Source: Candidatus Firestonebacteria bacterium RIFOXYA2_FULL_40_8
Lineage (GTDB): Bacteria > Oederibacteriota > D2-FULL-39-29
Reading direction: 5' to 3'
DNA length: 13,891 nucleotides
Assembly (NCBI GenBank): GCA_001778355.1
Contig: MFGS01000028.1
Coordinates: 8,366 to 22,256 of the forward strand
The notes beneath the pieces are model-generated. The model was not told the DNA's origin. It saw only the letters and a program-made list of their open reading frames with translations, and searched no databases. Positions 5,972 to 12,784 of this stretch are shown piece by piece. The position numbers and the translations under genes were made by a program. How positions within the stretch are numbered: position 1 is the first letter of the stretch; each line of letters starts with the position of its first letter.

Positions 5972-6948
5972 AAAAAACTCTGGTTCTATTAGCTGCTGTC
6001 ATATTGCTCTGTGGTTGTGTAACTAAGGGTAAATATACGGTAATGGATGAGAAAAAACAGAAAGAAAATGAACTTATGCTCGTCAGGGATGTTACAAATG
6101 AAGTTTTCAGTTTTGAACTTCCTCCCGTAACATCGGAAATTAAGGCCGAGATTAAACCTGTTACCGTGGAAAAGCGGATTATTGAAAAAAAAGAGGTGAC
6201 AAAAGAGGCAATACTTGTGCCGGAGAATCCGATAATAAAGCAGGTTAAACCGGTTATTAAGCAGAAGAAATCCAGAAAAATTAATTATAAAGAGTTTGGA
6301 GTCGGGGAAAAGTTCGAATTTGCCGTTCAATACCTTGGCATTACGGCGGCCACTGCGTCTTTTGAGATAAAGGAAAAGGTAAATATTGAAGGTGAACCGG
6401 CTTACCGCCTTGTTTCAAATGCAAAAGTTGTGCCTCTGCTTGCAACAGTCTACAGGGTTGATGATACCGTTGAAAGCTACATTGATGTCAAAGGGCTTTA
6501 TACCAGAAAGCTGTATAAAAAACTGTTGGAAGGTAATTATCAGAATGAAACGACGCAGTACTACGATCAAAATAACGGACTGGTTAAAGAGAGCGATAAA
6601 TTGTATAATATTCCTGAGTTTTGTCAGGATATTCTTTCTGCGTTTTATTTTTTCAGGGCCCACCAACTGGCAGTGGGAAGGAACATTGACATAGCTGTTT
6701 ATGCCGACGGGAAAGTAAATAAGTTAACGGCAAGCGTTCTCCGGAAAGAAATAATAAGAACGCCGCTTGGCAGGTACGAAGCTTACGCAGTCCGGCCGTT
6801 TATGAACTTCGAAAGTATTTTTAAACAGGAAGGTGAAGTGACCGTTTGGGTCTCGGTAGATGAGCCCCACATTCCGCTTATGATGAAAAGTAAAGCGTTC
6901 GTAGGCTCGATAAACGCGTTGTTGATAAATGTGATAGTACCTAAATAG
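5968..6948 (+). CDS. DUF3108 lipoprotein
   Basis: A 326-residue lipoprotein. The signal sequence MKKTLVLLAAVILLCGC ends in a lipobox-like LCGC, with the lipidated cysteine at position 17. A charged, Lys/Glu/Pro/Val-rich linker (about 25-105) is followed by a DUF3108 domain (about 107-326). Its typical features are FGVGEKFEFAVQYLGITAATASFEI, a hydrophobic centre with DTVESYIDVKGLYT, then YADGKVNKLTA and a terminal beta-rich part with VWVSVDEPHIPLMM. DUF3108 proteins are beta-barrel-like envelope proteins of unproven function. The long linker suggests the domain is held away from the membrane. It is translationally coupled to the GT9 gene (four-base overlap, AAGGTGA upstream), which ties it to envelope glycolipid work. 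Confidence 0.88.
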   Translation: MKKTLVLLAAVILLCGCVTKGKYTVMDEKKQKENELMLVRDVTNEVFSFELPPVTSEIKAEIKPVTVEKRIIEKKEVTKEAILVPENPIIKQVKPVIKQKKSRKINYKEFGVGEKFEFAVQYLGITAATASFEIKEKVNIEGEPAYRLVSNAKVVPLLATVYRVDDTVESYIDVKGLYTRKLYKKLLEGNYQNETTQYYDQNNGLVKESDKLYNIPEFCQDILSAFYFFRAHQLAVGRNIDIAVYADGKVNKLTASVLRKEIIRTPLGRYEAYAVRPFMNFESIFKQEGEVTVWVSVDEPHIPLMMKSKAFVGSINALLINVIVPK

Positions 6949-7180
6949 GAACTGATGCTTAGAGGCTTGGATGCGCAGATGCTTAGCCAAATCTTGAAGT
7001 TGAGCGAAGTATAAATATAAGACATTAATTATGCGCGAAATCCGCCTAGGTGGATAACGAAGTACGAGGTACAAAGTACGAAGTTTACGTTAAGGAGTTT
7101 TTAATATAATAAATAACACCTTAGTGTTGAACTCGCAACCCGTCACCCGCTACTCGTAACGTTTTTAAGGAGCTTAAACC
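6949..7180 (+). repeat. Intergenic word arrays and gmhA promoter region
   Basis: This gap contains three word clusters: GATGCTTAG at 6954-6962 and 6978-6986; AAGTAC/GAGGTAC words at 7056-7085; and ACTCG/CCCGTCACCC words at 7131-7161. It also holds a near-palindrome TCCGCCTAGGTGGA (7041-7054) and a hairpin AACAC-CTTA-GTGTT (7115-7128). A TATAAT at 7105-7110 is the likeliest gmhA -10; no clear -35 accompanies it. AAGGAG at 7167-7172, eight bases before the ATG, is the gmhA ribosome binding site. No reading frame here looks coding. Confidence 0.5.
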
Positions 7181-7747
7181 ATGAAAAAACAGATTGAGAA
7201 AGAGCTCGTTGATTCGGCAAAAACTATTCTTGCGACAAAAAAACTTTCAAAAGAGATTGAGATTGTCATCGATAAGATATATAGAAGTTATCTTCGCGGT
7301 GGAAAGCTTATTATTTTTGGTAACGGCGGGTCTGCGGCGGATGCCCAGCATTTTGCGGCGGAATTTGTGTGCCGTTTTGTGAAGGAAAGAAGGCCTTTAC
7401 CTGCGCTTGCATTGGCCTCAAATACTTCAGCAGTAACTGCAATTGGAAATGACTATGGTTACAAATACATTTTTTCAAAACAAATTGAAGCTTTTGCAAA
7501 AGAAGAAGATGTTTGTATCGGTATCAGTACGAGCGGTAACTCCGAAAATGTTTTAGAAGCCGTAAAAAAAGCAAAATCTCTAGGTTGTTTCGTTGTTTGT
7601 CTGACCGGTCAAAAGAAAGCCAAAATGCACGGTTATGCGGATGTATCCCTGAAGATTCCGAGTAAGACAACGTGGCATATTCAGGAAGCTCACGCCGCCG
7701 TTCTACATCTGATCTGTAAAATAGTTGAAGAGCGGCTATTTCCATAA
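7181..7747 (+). CDS. gmhA: Phosphoheptose isomerase GmhA
   Basis: Converts sedoheptulose-7-phosphate to D-glycero-D-manno-heptose-7-phosphate, the first committed step to the ADP-heptose of lipopolysaccharide core, in the cytoplasm. The 188-residue SIS-domain protein matches the family length (about 190). Seen: FGNGGSAADAQHFAAE (46-61) with Glu61, STSGNS (116-121) binding phosphate, and IQEAHAAVLHLIC (167-179) with Gln168 and His176. These align with Glu65, Gln172 and His180 of the E. coli enzyme with a constant offset of four. A strong AAGGAG sets the start. It follows the GT9-DUF3108 pair on the same strand, probably with its own promoter. No kinase/adenylyltransferase (HldE) or epimerase for the remaining steps is present in the window. 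Confidence 0.95.
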   Translation: MKKQIEKELVDSAKTILATKKLSKEIEIVIDKIYRSYLRGGKLIIFGNGGSAADAQHFAAEFVCRFVKERRPLPALALASNTSAVTAIGNDYGYKYIFSKQIEAFAKEEDVCIGISTSGNSENVLEAVKKAKSLGCFVVCLTGQKKAKMHGYADVSLKIPSKTTWHIQEAHAAVLHLICKIVEERLFP

Positions 7748-8036
7748 ACTTATAGAACACATAGTTACCTTCTCGCTCGAAAACCAATACAAATAAGGCA
7801 TTTCCGCCTAGGCGGATTTCGCAAAGATTTATGGTCTGATATTTAGACTTTGCTCAATTCGCAACTGGAGGAAATTTATGCCCATCTTCGGTGTTATTTT
7901 ATAATAAAATACTCCTTATAAACTTTGTACTTCGTAGTTTGTCCACCTACGGTGAGATCTCGTCCGCAGCAAATGCTTGTTGCGAGACCTCGCTTATCGG
8001 CGGGCCTGAAGGCGGATACTTTTCTTCACATTCCTC
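7748..8036. other. Intergenic region with palindromes, a large hairpin and a mini-ORF
   Basis: No conventional gene lies between gmhA and the next promoter. The region holds a perfect palindrome TCCGCCTAGGCGGA (7803-7816) and an eight-codon frame with a strong ribosome binding site (7878-7904). It also holds an AT-rich dyad (7896-7910), a 13-base copy of CCTTATAAACTTT (7914-7926) shared with the UbiA promoter module, and a related palindrome TCCACCTACGGTGA (7942-7955). A long imperfect hairpin follows at 7954-7991, with arms GAGATCTC/GAGACCTC and GCAGCAA/TTGTTGC around the loop ATGC. No run of Ts follows the hairpin, so a terminator for gmhA is not clear. Confidence 0.5.
7878..7904 (+). CDS. 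Possible eight-residue mini-ORF (MPIFGVIL)
   Basis: ATG at 7878 is preceded by GGAGG (7867-7871) at six-base spacing, as good a ribosome binding site as any in the window, but the frame stops after eight codons. It could be a leader peptide, the broken start of a lost gene, or chance. It lies upstream of the GntR-operon promoter, so it cannot be a leader of that main transcript unless a second upstream promoter exists. Confidence 0.2.
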   Translation: MPIFGVIL

Positions 8037-8064
8037 TTGACAAATTGTAAAAGTGTGTTAAAAT
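8037..8064 (+). promoter_or_regulatory. Sigma-70 promoter of the GntR-DUF4091 operon
   Basis: A consensus TTGACA at 8037-8042 and TAAAAT at 8059-8064 with a 16-base spacer, the best promoter in the window. Transcription should start near 8071, giving a leader of about 42 bases. That leader begins with the operator-like dyad at 8076-8090 and carries GAGGAG at 8098-8103 as ribosome binding site. Confidence 0.75.
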
Positions 8065-8075
8065 ATAGACAATAG

Positions 8076-8090
8076 AGCTACTAAGTAGCT
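8076..8090. promoter_or_regulatory. Dyad at the start of the GntR operon transcript, operator candidate
   Basis: AGCTACT and AGTAGCT form a perfect 7-bp inverted repeat around one A, centred near +13. That is the place where a GntR-type repressor could block its own promoter. It overlaps an 8-base direct repeat TAAGTAGC (8082-8089, 8090-8097), so it may instead be one of the local word arrays common in this window. Confidence 0.4.
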
Positions 8091-8112
8091 AAGTAGCGAG
8101 GAGCAAAACGAA

Positions 8113-9225
8113 ATGATGATAAGAAACATTACGAAATCCGAGCAAATAATGACTGAGTTAAAAAGATTAATATCAGAAGGTTCGTATAAGTCAGGAGATA
8201 AATTCCCTTCCGAAAATGCGCTGGCCGGTCAATTCCATACAACCCAGCTGACCATGAACAAAGTTACCTCCCAGCTCGTGGCTGAAGGCTTGCTGATAAG
8301 AAAGCAGGGGGTCGGAACATTTATTCAAAAACAGAAGAAACTTTCTTTTGATATCATCGTTGAAAATATGTATGACAACGAAGCTACCAAGCTTGAAGAC
8401 AGCCAGGTGGAAATACTTCAGGGTATCTTAAAAAGCTGCAATGAAAAAGATATAAGTTTTAATTTCCTGCCGTTTTATAATGATGAGAAGACAGAAAGTA
8501 TACTTGCCGGGATAAAGAGCGGGGAGATTGCCTCGGACGGTCATATTTTTTTAAAGTCGCAGGGGTACGAGAGTCTGATAGGGAATTTTGAAAAAGAAAA
8601 TATTAATTATGTGATATTTGATTATCTCGGAGAGAAGCATTACAATACAGTAGTAAAAGAAAGGAAAAAATATATAATTTCCGCTATGGAGGCAGTAAAG
8701 AGCTTGGGCGTCAACAAAATAGCTTTTCTGGGGGAAGAGGGGAAAGAAAATACTTACGATTCGATAAAATACAACTCGTTCATTGAGGGCGTTGACAAAT
8801 TGGGTTTTAAAAAAGATTTTAATTATAAACTTACCGGGTTTGATAAGGGAACTGGCCGGGATATAAAACCCGAAGTGGCGAAAAAAATAATAAGTGAGCT
8901 TGAAAAAAGCATTTCTTCTTTTCAGGCGGTGTTTATTGAAAGAAATCCGCAGGTAAACACGGTTGTTGAATATTTAAATAAGATTGACCGGACAGATATC
9001 GTATTAATGGTGTTTGGCAATGTCAGGATACGCACAAGGTATAAAGGAAGCTTGCTTATGGTTCAGTCCGATTATACCGGCTTTGGAAAGGAATTGGTGA
9101 GCTTTCTAGAGAGAAGAATAAACGGCGATGTTAATAAAAAAGTATTATTTCCTTGCGAACTTGCGCTATATCAAAATGGGAATTTAACTTCGATGCAAAA
9201 AAATAAAGAAGGAGGATTGTTATGA
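8113..9225 (+). CDS. GntR-family transcriptional regulator with LacI-type sugar-binding domain (AraR-like architecture)
   Basis: A 370-residue chimeric regulator. Residues about 5-72 are a GntR winged helix-turn-helix: GDKFPSENALAGQF, TMNKVTSQLVAEGLL, then the wing RKQGVGTF. Residues about 78-355 resemble the periplasmic-binding-protein fold of LacI/GalR effector domains, with beta-alpha repeats such as NINYVIFDYLG, VKSLGVNKIAFLG and SSFQAVFIERNPQV. The architecture is that of B. subtilis AraR, a sugar-responsive repressor, so a carbohydrate ligand is likely here. There is no signal peptide, so it acts in the cytoplasm. The start at 8113 follows GAGGAG by nine bases. It is the first gene of a tight operon and overlaps the DUF4091 gene by four bases, so it probably controls its own operon. 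The ligand cannot be read from the sequence. Confidence 0.9.
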   Translation: MMIRNITKSEQIMTELKRLISEGSYKSGDKFPSENALAGQFHTTQLTMNKVTSQLVAEGLLIRKQGVGTFIQKQKKLSFDIIVENMYDNEATKLEDSQVEILQGILKSCNEKDISFNFLPFYNDEKTESILAGIKSGEIASDGHIFLKSQGYESLIGNFEKENINYVIFDYLGEKHYNTVVKERKKYIISAMEAVKSLGVNKIAFLGEEGKENTYDSIKYNSFIEGVDKLGFKKDFNYKLTGFDKGTGRDIKPEVAKKIISELEKSISSFQAVFIERNPQVNTVVEYLNKIDRTDIVLMVFGNVRIRTRYKGSLLMVQSDYTGFGKELVSFLERRINGDVNKKVLFPCELALYQNGNLTSMQKNKEGGLL

Positions 9226-10985
9226 AAAATATAGTTTTGTCGGTTTTGTGTATGGCTTTGTTGTCAGGTGTCGGTTTGACAGCTCAGGAAGATTTTTCAA
9301 AGAAAAAATCCATAAGATCTTTGTACATGGACGGGGTCTGGGATAAGGGTAAGATAGGAACGTTAGAAATACAGCTTGAAACTAAAAGAATTATTTTAAT
9401 GGAGAGGGACAGTATTACTTCGACGCCGGCTTACGCTATGGCTTCGGTGTTTAGGAAGGATCCCCCGCCGGCACCTACGGAAACTCAAAAGAAGAACGGT
9501 TATCTCCTGTTCTTCCGGAATTACCTGTACGATGTATTCCCGTTTACCAATCCTACAAGAGAGGAAATTGAAAAGAAGGAAATTAAAGTTATCGCCTCTC
9601 TTGGTGAATTCGAACCAATAACGTTTGGCGTGTATCCTCTGATCGACTTAAAAAACTGCAAAGTTAATATTTCAGAATTTATCAATGAAAAAGGGGATAA
9701 ACTTTCGCCGGACAGTTTTAAACTGAATAGCGTTATGAACTGGAGAACGGTGAGAGAAGATAAGGGCATTGTAGTTATCAGAGCGCATGTGTTGATGGAA
9801 GTAAAAGATATACCGAGAATTGATGAAGGAATTTCAAAACAGATATGGATAAATGTAAAGGTTGCAGAGAATGCTAAACCCGGAGAGTATAAGGGAAAGG
9901 TATCTTTTGCGCCGGCCGGTAAGCCTGCCTCGGATATTCCCGTGACCGTAAAAGTTCTTCCTTTTAAATTAATGCAGCCGCCGCCTGAGGTGTTCAACTG
10001 GGCGCCTATAATGGCAGGTACATGGAAGTTTGACCAGCTGGAAAAAGAATTCATCTTTATTAAAGAACACGGGATGACCGGTGAAATGACGGATTGCTTA
10101 GGACCTAAATATGCAGGGGATAAACTCGGTGATGACTACACTAACGCCAATAAATATATGGAGATAGCAAAAAAAGTGGGTTTACCAGGAAAATTCGTTG
10201 TATTTAACTGGCATTGTCAGGGCGGGTCCAAATATGACGCGGTTTATGGTCCTTACGGCAGGGGTGATGCCCAGTTTAACGATAGCAGCTACAGACAACT
10301 AACGGAAGCTCTGACCGGGTTAAAGAAAAATGCAGACGAGAATAAATGGCTTCCTTTCAGTGTTTATCTGACCACGGAATTGGGCAGTGTCAGTTTGCCT
10401 GAAGAATTTCAGAAAACCATGAAAAAGTCGGCGGAATACTATGCTGCTGCAAGGAAAGTAAAAGGTTTAAACCTGCTTGCCACCTTTAACAGACAGGAGC
10501 AGTTGAAAATGCACTGGGACCTTCCGACACTGGATGCAATAGGTTTTAACGGGGAGATGTTCCCCGAGTGGGAAGCTGCAAGTAAAAAGAAAGAATCATG
10601 GATGACGTTTATTATGTCCGATCAAAGATGCGGGTACGGGCTTTATATGTGGAAGTATAATTTCAGAGGCTGCCGGCCTTGGTGTCTCAGCTTGGGAGAT
10701 GACGGGGACCAGCTTGCGTATTTTATGAATAATGAATATCACGCAACGGTCCGGTTTGAAAGAATCAGGGAAGGCGTGGATGATTATAAATATATGTACA
10801 CGATGATGGAACTTGTAAAGCAGGCTAAAGCCAAAGGTAAAGATACCTCCGCGGCTGAAACCCTGTCCAAAAAAATACTTGAGGCGATACCGTCGGTGCA
10901 TTATAAATTTACCGATTTTGATTACATGAAACTGGACGAGTTTAGAAAACAGATGGCAGACCAGATAATCAAACTGACGAATTAA
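9222..10985 (+). CDS. Secreted DUF4091-domain protein, glycoside-hydrolase-like
   Basis: A 587-residue exported protein. Residues 1-21 form a signal peptide with a likely cut after GLTA. A beta-sandwich-like region (about 115-250) contains LGEFEPITFGVYPL and ends in VTVKVLPFKL. A TIM-barrel-like domain (about 255-500) follows, and the C-terminal helical end ATVRFERIREGVDDYKYM (508-525) is the most recognisable DUF4091 mark. Candidate acidic residues at barrel strand ends are Glu386 (YLTTELGS) and Glu445 (GFNGEMFPEW). The Asp-Glu-Pro I associate with this family is not seen at the first site. DUF4091 proteins are linked by fold and context to glycan breakdown, but biochemistry is sparse. An ideal AAGGAGG (9209-9215) precedes the start. 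It overlaps the regulator gene and is followed after nine bases by the next gene. Confidence 0.85.
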   Translation: MKNIVLSVLCMALLSGVGLTAQEDFSKKKSIRSLYMDGVWDKGKIGTLEIQLETKRIILMERDSITSTPAYAMASVFRKDPPPAPTETQKKNGYLLFFRNYLYDVFPFTNPTREEIEKKEIKVIASLGEFEPITFGVYPLIDLKNCKVNISEFINEKGDKLSPDSFKLNSVMNWRTVREDKGIVVIRAHVLMEVKDIPRIDEGISKQIWINVKVAENAKPGEYKGKVSFAPAGKPASDIPVTVKVLPFKLMQPPPEVFNWAPIMAGTWKFDQLEKEFIFIKEHGMTGEMTDCLGPKYAGDKLGDDYTNANKYMEIAKKVGLPGKFVVFNWHCQGGSKYDAVYGPYGRGDAQFNDSSYRQLTEALTGLKKNADENKWLPFSVYLTTELGSVSLPEEFQKTMKKSAEYYAAARKVKGLNLLATFNRQEQLKMHWDLPTLDAIGFNGEMFPEWEAASKKKESWMTFIMSDQRCGYGLYMWKYNFRGCRPWCLSLGDDGDQLAYFMNNEYHATVRFERIREGVDDYKYMYTMMELVKQAKAKGKDTSAAETLSKKILEAIPSVHYKFTDFDYMKLDEFRKQMADQIIKLTN

Positions 10986-10994
10986 AGAGGTTTT

Positions 10995-12779
10995 ATGAAA
11001 AGCAGTAAAAGCGGAGTCGAAAAGTATGATATTATTCCAAATGAAGAAACTGAGGTAATAAATGAGTGTGCCAGGATATTGTCGGAGAAATTTGCATTGC
11101 ATGCGGGGGTTGTTCTTAAGAATGACGGCAATAAGCTTACCGCAAAACAGTTTGAGATAAAATTTGTAATAAAAAAATGTGCAGCGGAAAAATCAGGTGC
11201 TTTTAAGATTTCCTCTTCCGGCAGGAAGGTGGTAATTTTTGGGCAGGGAAAAAGCGGGATTTACGCTGCCACCGGGCATTTGCTCAAAAACTGTATTTTT
11301 AAGGAAAACAAAGTACAGGTAAAGCTTCCGAAAGTAACGCAAAAGAAACCGAGTTTAAAGTTCAGAGGGCATTTGCTTGCCAACCACCCGTACAGGAATA
11401 ACTATAGCGAGTGGGAAATCAATGATTGGGCGGAATACTTGCAGGAGATGGCGCTTTGGGGGAGTAATATCCTTTGGACTGACGGTATCGAGATCTATCC
11501 GGGCGTTGATCCTCTGGACTCAAAAGAGCCTTATTCGGATATTAATCATTATAAAGAATGGAAAAGACAGTCCGCGATACAAAGCGCTCTGCCTGATGTT
11601 TGCAGCAGTTATGGAATGGATTTTGGCGTCTGGTATCCGCCTAACGGCGTCTATGAACTGAAGGTGGACCGTCTCCTGAAAAAAGGCAAAAAATTGTTCA
11701 GGGAAGATATGGATCACCGGAAATATGTTTGCCCTTCGATTAAACAGGCGCGCGAGCTTATACTGAAGTACCGCGAGTACTTATTTTCCAGGATCTCAAG
11801 GATAGATCATTTTTTAATACCCGCGGCGGATAACGGCGGCTGTTCCTGTAAAGAATGCACTCCGTGGGTGAAGACTTATTTGAAATTATGCAAAGAACAG
11901 TATGATCTGCTTAAAAAGTTCCATCCCAACGCAAAGCTCTGGCTTTCCAATCAGCAGCTGAAAGAAGAAGGTACAAAATATCTGGTAAAAGAATTGTTAA
12001 AGCAAAAAAAGCCCTGGGTTAACGGGATTGTCTTTGGACCGCACGGCTGGAACCTTGAATACCTTAATGAAAAAGTTGGCAAGAAATTTGATATAGTTCT
12101 TTATCCTGATATTACGCATACTTCCAGAAGTCAGTATCAGATGCCGGACTCTTCCTATCCGTTGAACCTTATTGTCGGCAGGGAATCTTTGATAGGCATA
12201 AGACCTTCCTTCTTTAAGAAAATATTCATGGAGACCACAAAGTATGCAAACGGTGAATCGCCGTATTCCGAAGGTATTCATGATGATTTTAATAAGTTTT
12301 TATGGTCCACCTGGGCAATGGATAAAACGGTTACGTCAGATGAGGCGGTCAAGGACTATGCCGCGTTGTATTTTGGATATGGAACAAAGGAAAAATTCCT
12401 TGAACTGGCTAAAGTTCTGGAGAAAAACTGGGTAACGGATATAAGAAACAACGGAGCAGGCATAGATAAAGCACTTGTTTTACTGGATGAAATTTACGCT
12501 CTGATACCGGAATCCTTCAGAAAGAATAACTGGAGATTTGAATTATTCCGCATGGAAACAAGGATGTTCAAACTGGTCTGGCTCTGGCTTATAAAAGGAA
12601 GGAAAAATAAGGAGTTTAAGAAGTATTTTGCGGGAACTCTTGCTGTTAGAAAAGAGATCTATTCGCTCTGTAAATTAAAAATGGTACCTGCTTACAGTTT
12701 TGACTGGATGTTTACCCAGGAGTACGATCATGCAAAATGCATGGCCGCGAAAGAAAATCTTTTTGTAAAAATGGGGTAA
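10995..12779 (+). CDS. Cytoplasmic glycoside-hydrolase-like protein with CxCxxC motif
   Basis: A 594-residue protein without a signal peptide. The N-terminal part (about 15-112) looks like the small alpha/beta domain that precedes the barrel in GH20, GH67 and GH84 enzymes: EIKFVIKKC, then GRKVVIFGQGKSGIYAATGHLL. A barrel-like domain follows, opening with RGHLLANHPYRNNYSEWEINDW (from 124) and WGSNILWTDG (155-164). At 279-288 DNGGCSCKEC holds C283, C285 and C288, a pattern I associate with DUF4838 and related uncharacterised hydrolases. YSEGIHDDFNK (424-434), then SDEAVKDYAALYFG (448-461), resemble the end of such barrels before a helical C-terminus. Exact family and substrate are not certain. 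AGAGG sits four bases before the ATG. Gaps of nine and five bases to its neighbours place it firmly in the operon. Confidence 0.7.
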   Translation: MKSSKSGVEKYDIIPNEETEVINECARILSEKFALHAGVVLKNDGNKLTAKQFEIKFVIKKCAAEKSGAFKISSSGRKVVIFGQGKSGIYAATGHLLKNCIFKENKVQVKLPKVTQKKPSLKFRGHLLANHPYRNNYSEWEINDWAEYLQEMALWGSNILWTDGIEIYPGVDPLDSKEPYSDINHYKEWKRQSAIQSALPDVCSSYGMDFGVWYPPNGVYELKVDRLLKKGKKLFREDMDHRKYVCPSIKQARELILKYREYLFSRISRIDHFLIPAADNGGCSCKECTPWVKTYLKLCKEQYDLLKKFHPNAKLWLSNQQLKEEGTKYLVKELLKQKKPWVNGIVFGPHGWNLEYLNEKVGKKFDIVLYPDITHTSRSQYQMPDSSYPLNLIVGRESLIGIRPSFFKKIFMETTKYANGESPYSEGIHDDFNKFLWSTWAMDKTVTSDEAVKDYAALYFGYGTKEKFLELAKVLEKNWVTDIRNNGAGIDKALVLLDEIYALIPESFRKNNWRFELFRMETRMFKLVWLWLIKGRKNKEFKKYFAGTLAVRKEIYSLCKLKMVPAYSFDWMFTQEYDHAKCMAAKENLFVKMG

Positions 12780-12784
12780 AGATT

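Noticed and set aside
9521..10054. 177-residue minus-strand frame inside the DUF4091 gene
   Set aside because: Antisense to a clearly coding gene with signal peptide and family motifs, low complexity (Ser/Phe/Ile rich), no ribosome binding site or promoter.
10596..11102. 168-residue minus-strand frame across the DUF4091/hydrolase-like junction
   Set aside because: Opposes two coding genes, resembles no family, and is explained by codon usage of the plus strand.
12737..12784. 16-residue N-terminal extension of the UroD-like protein
   Set aside because: It would overlap the end of the upstream gene by 43 bases. The ATG at 12785 gives the usual five-base operon spacing.
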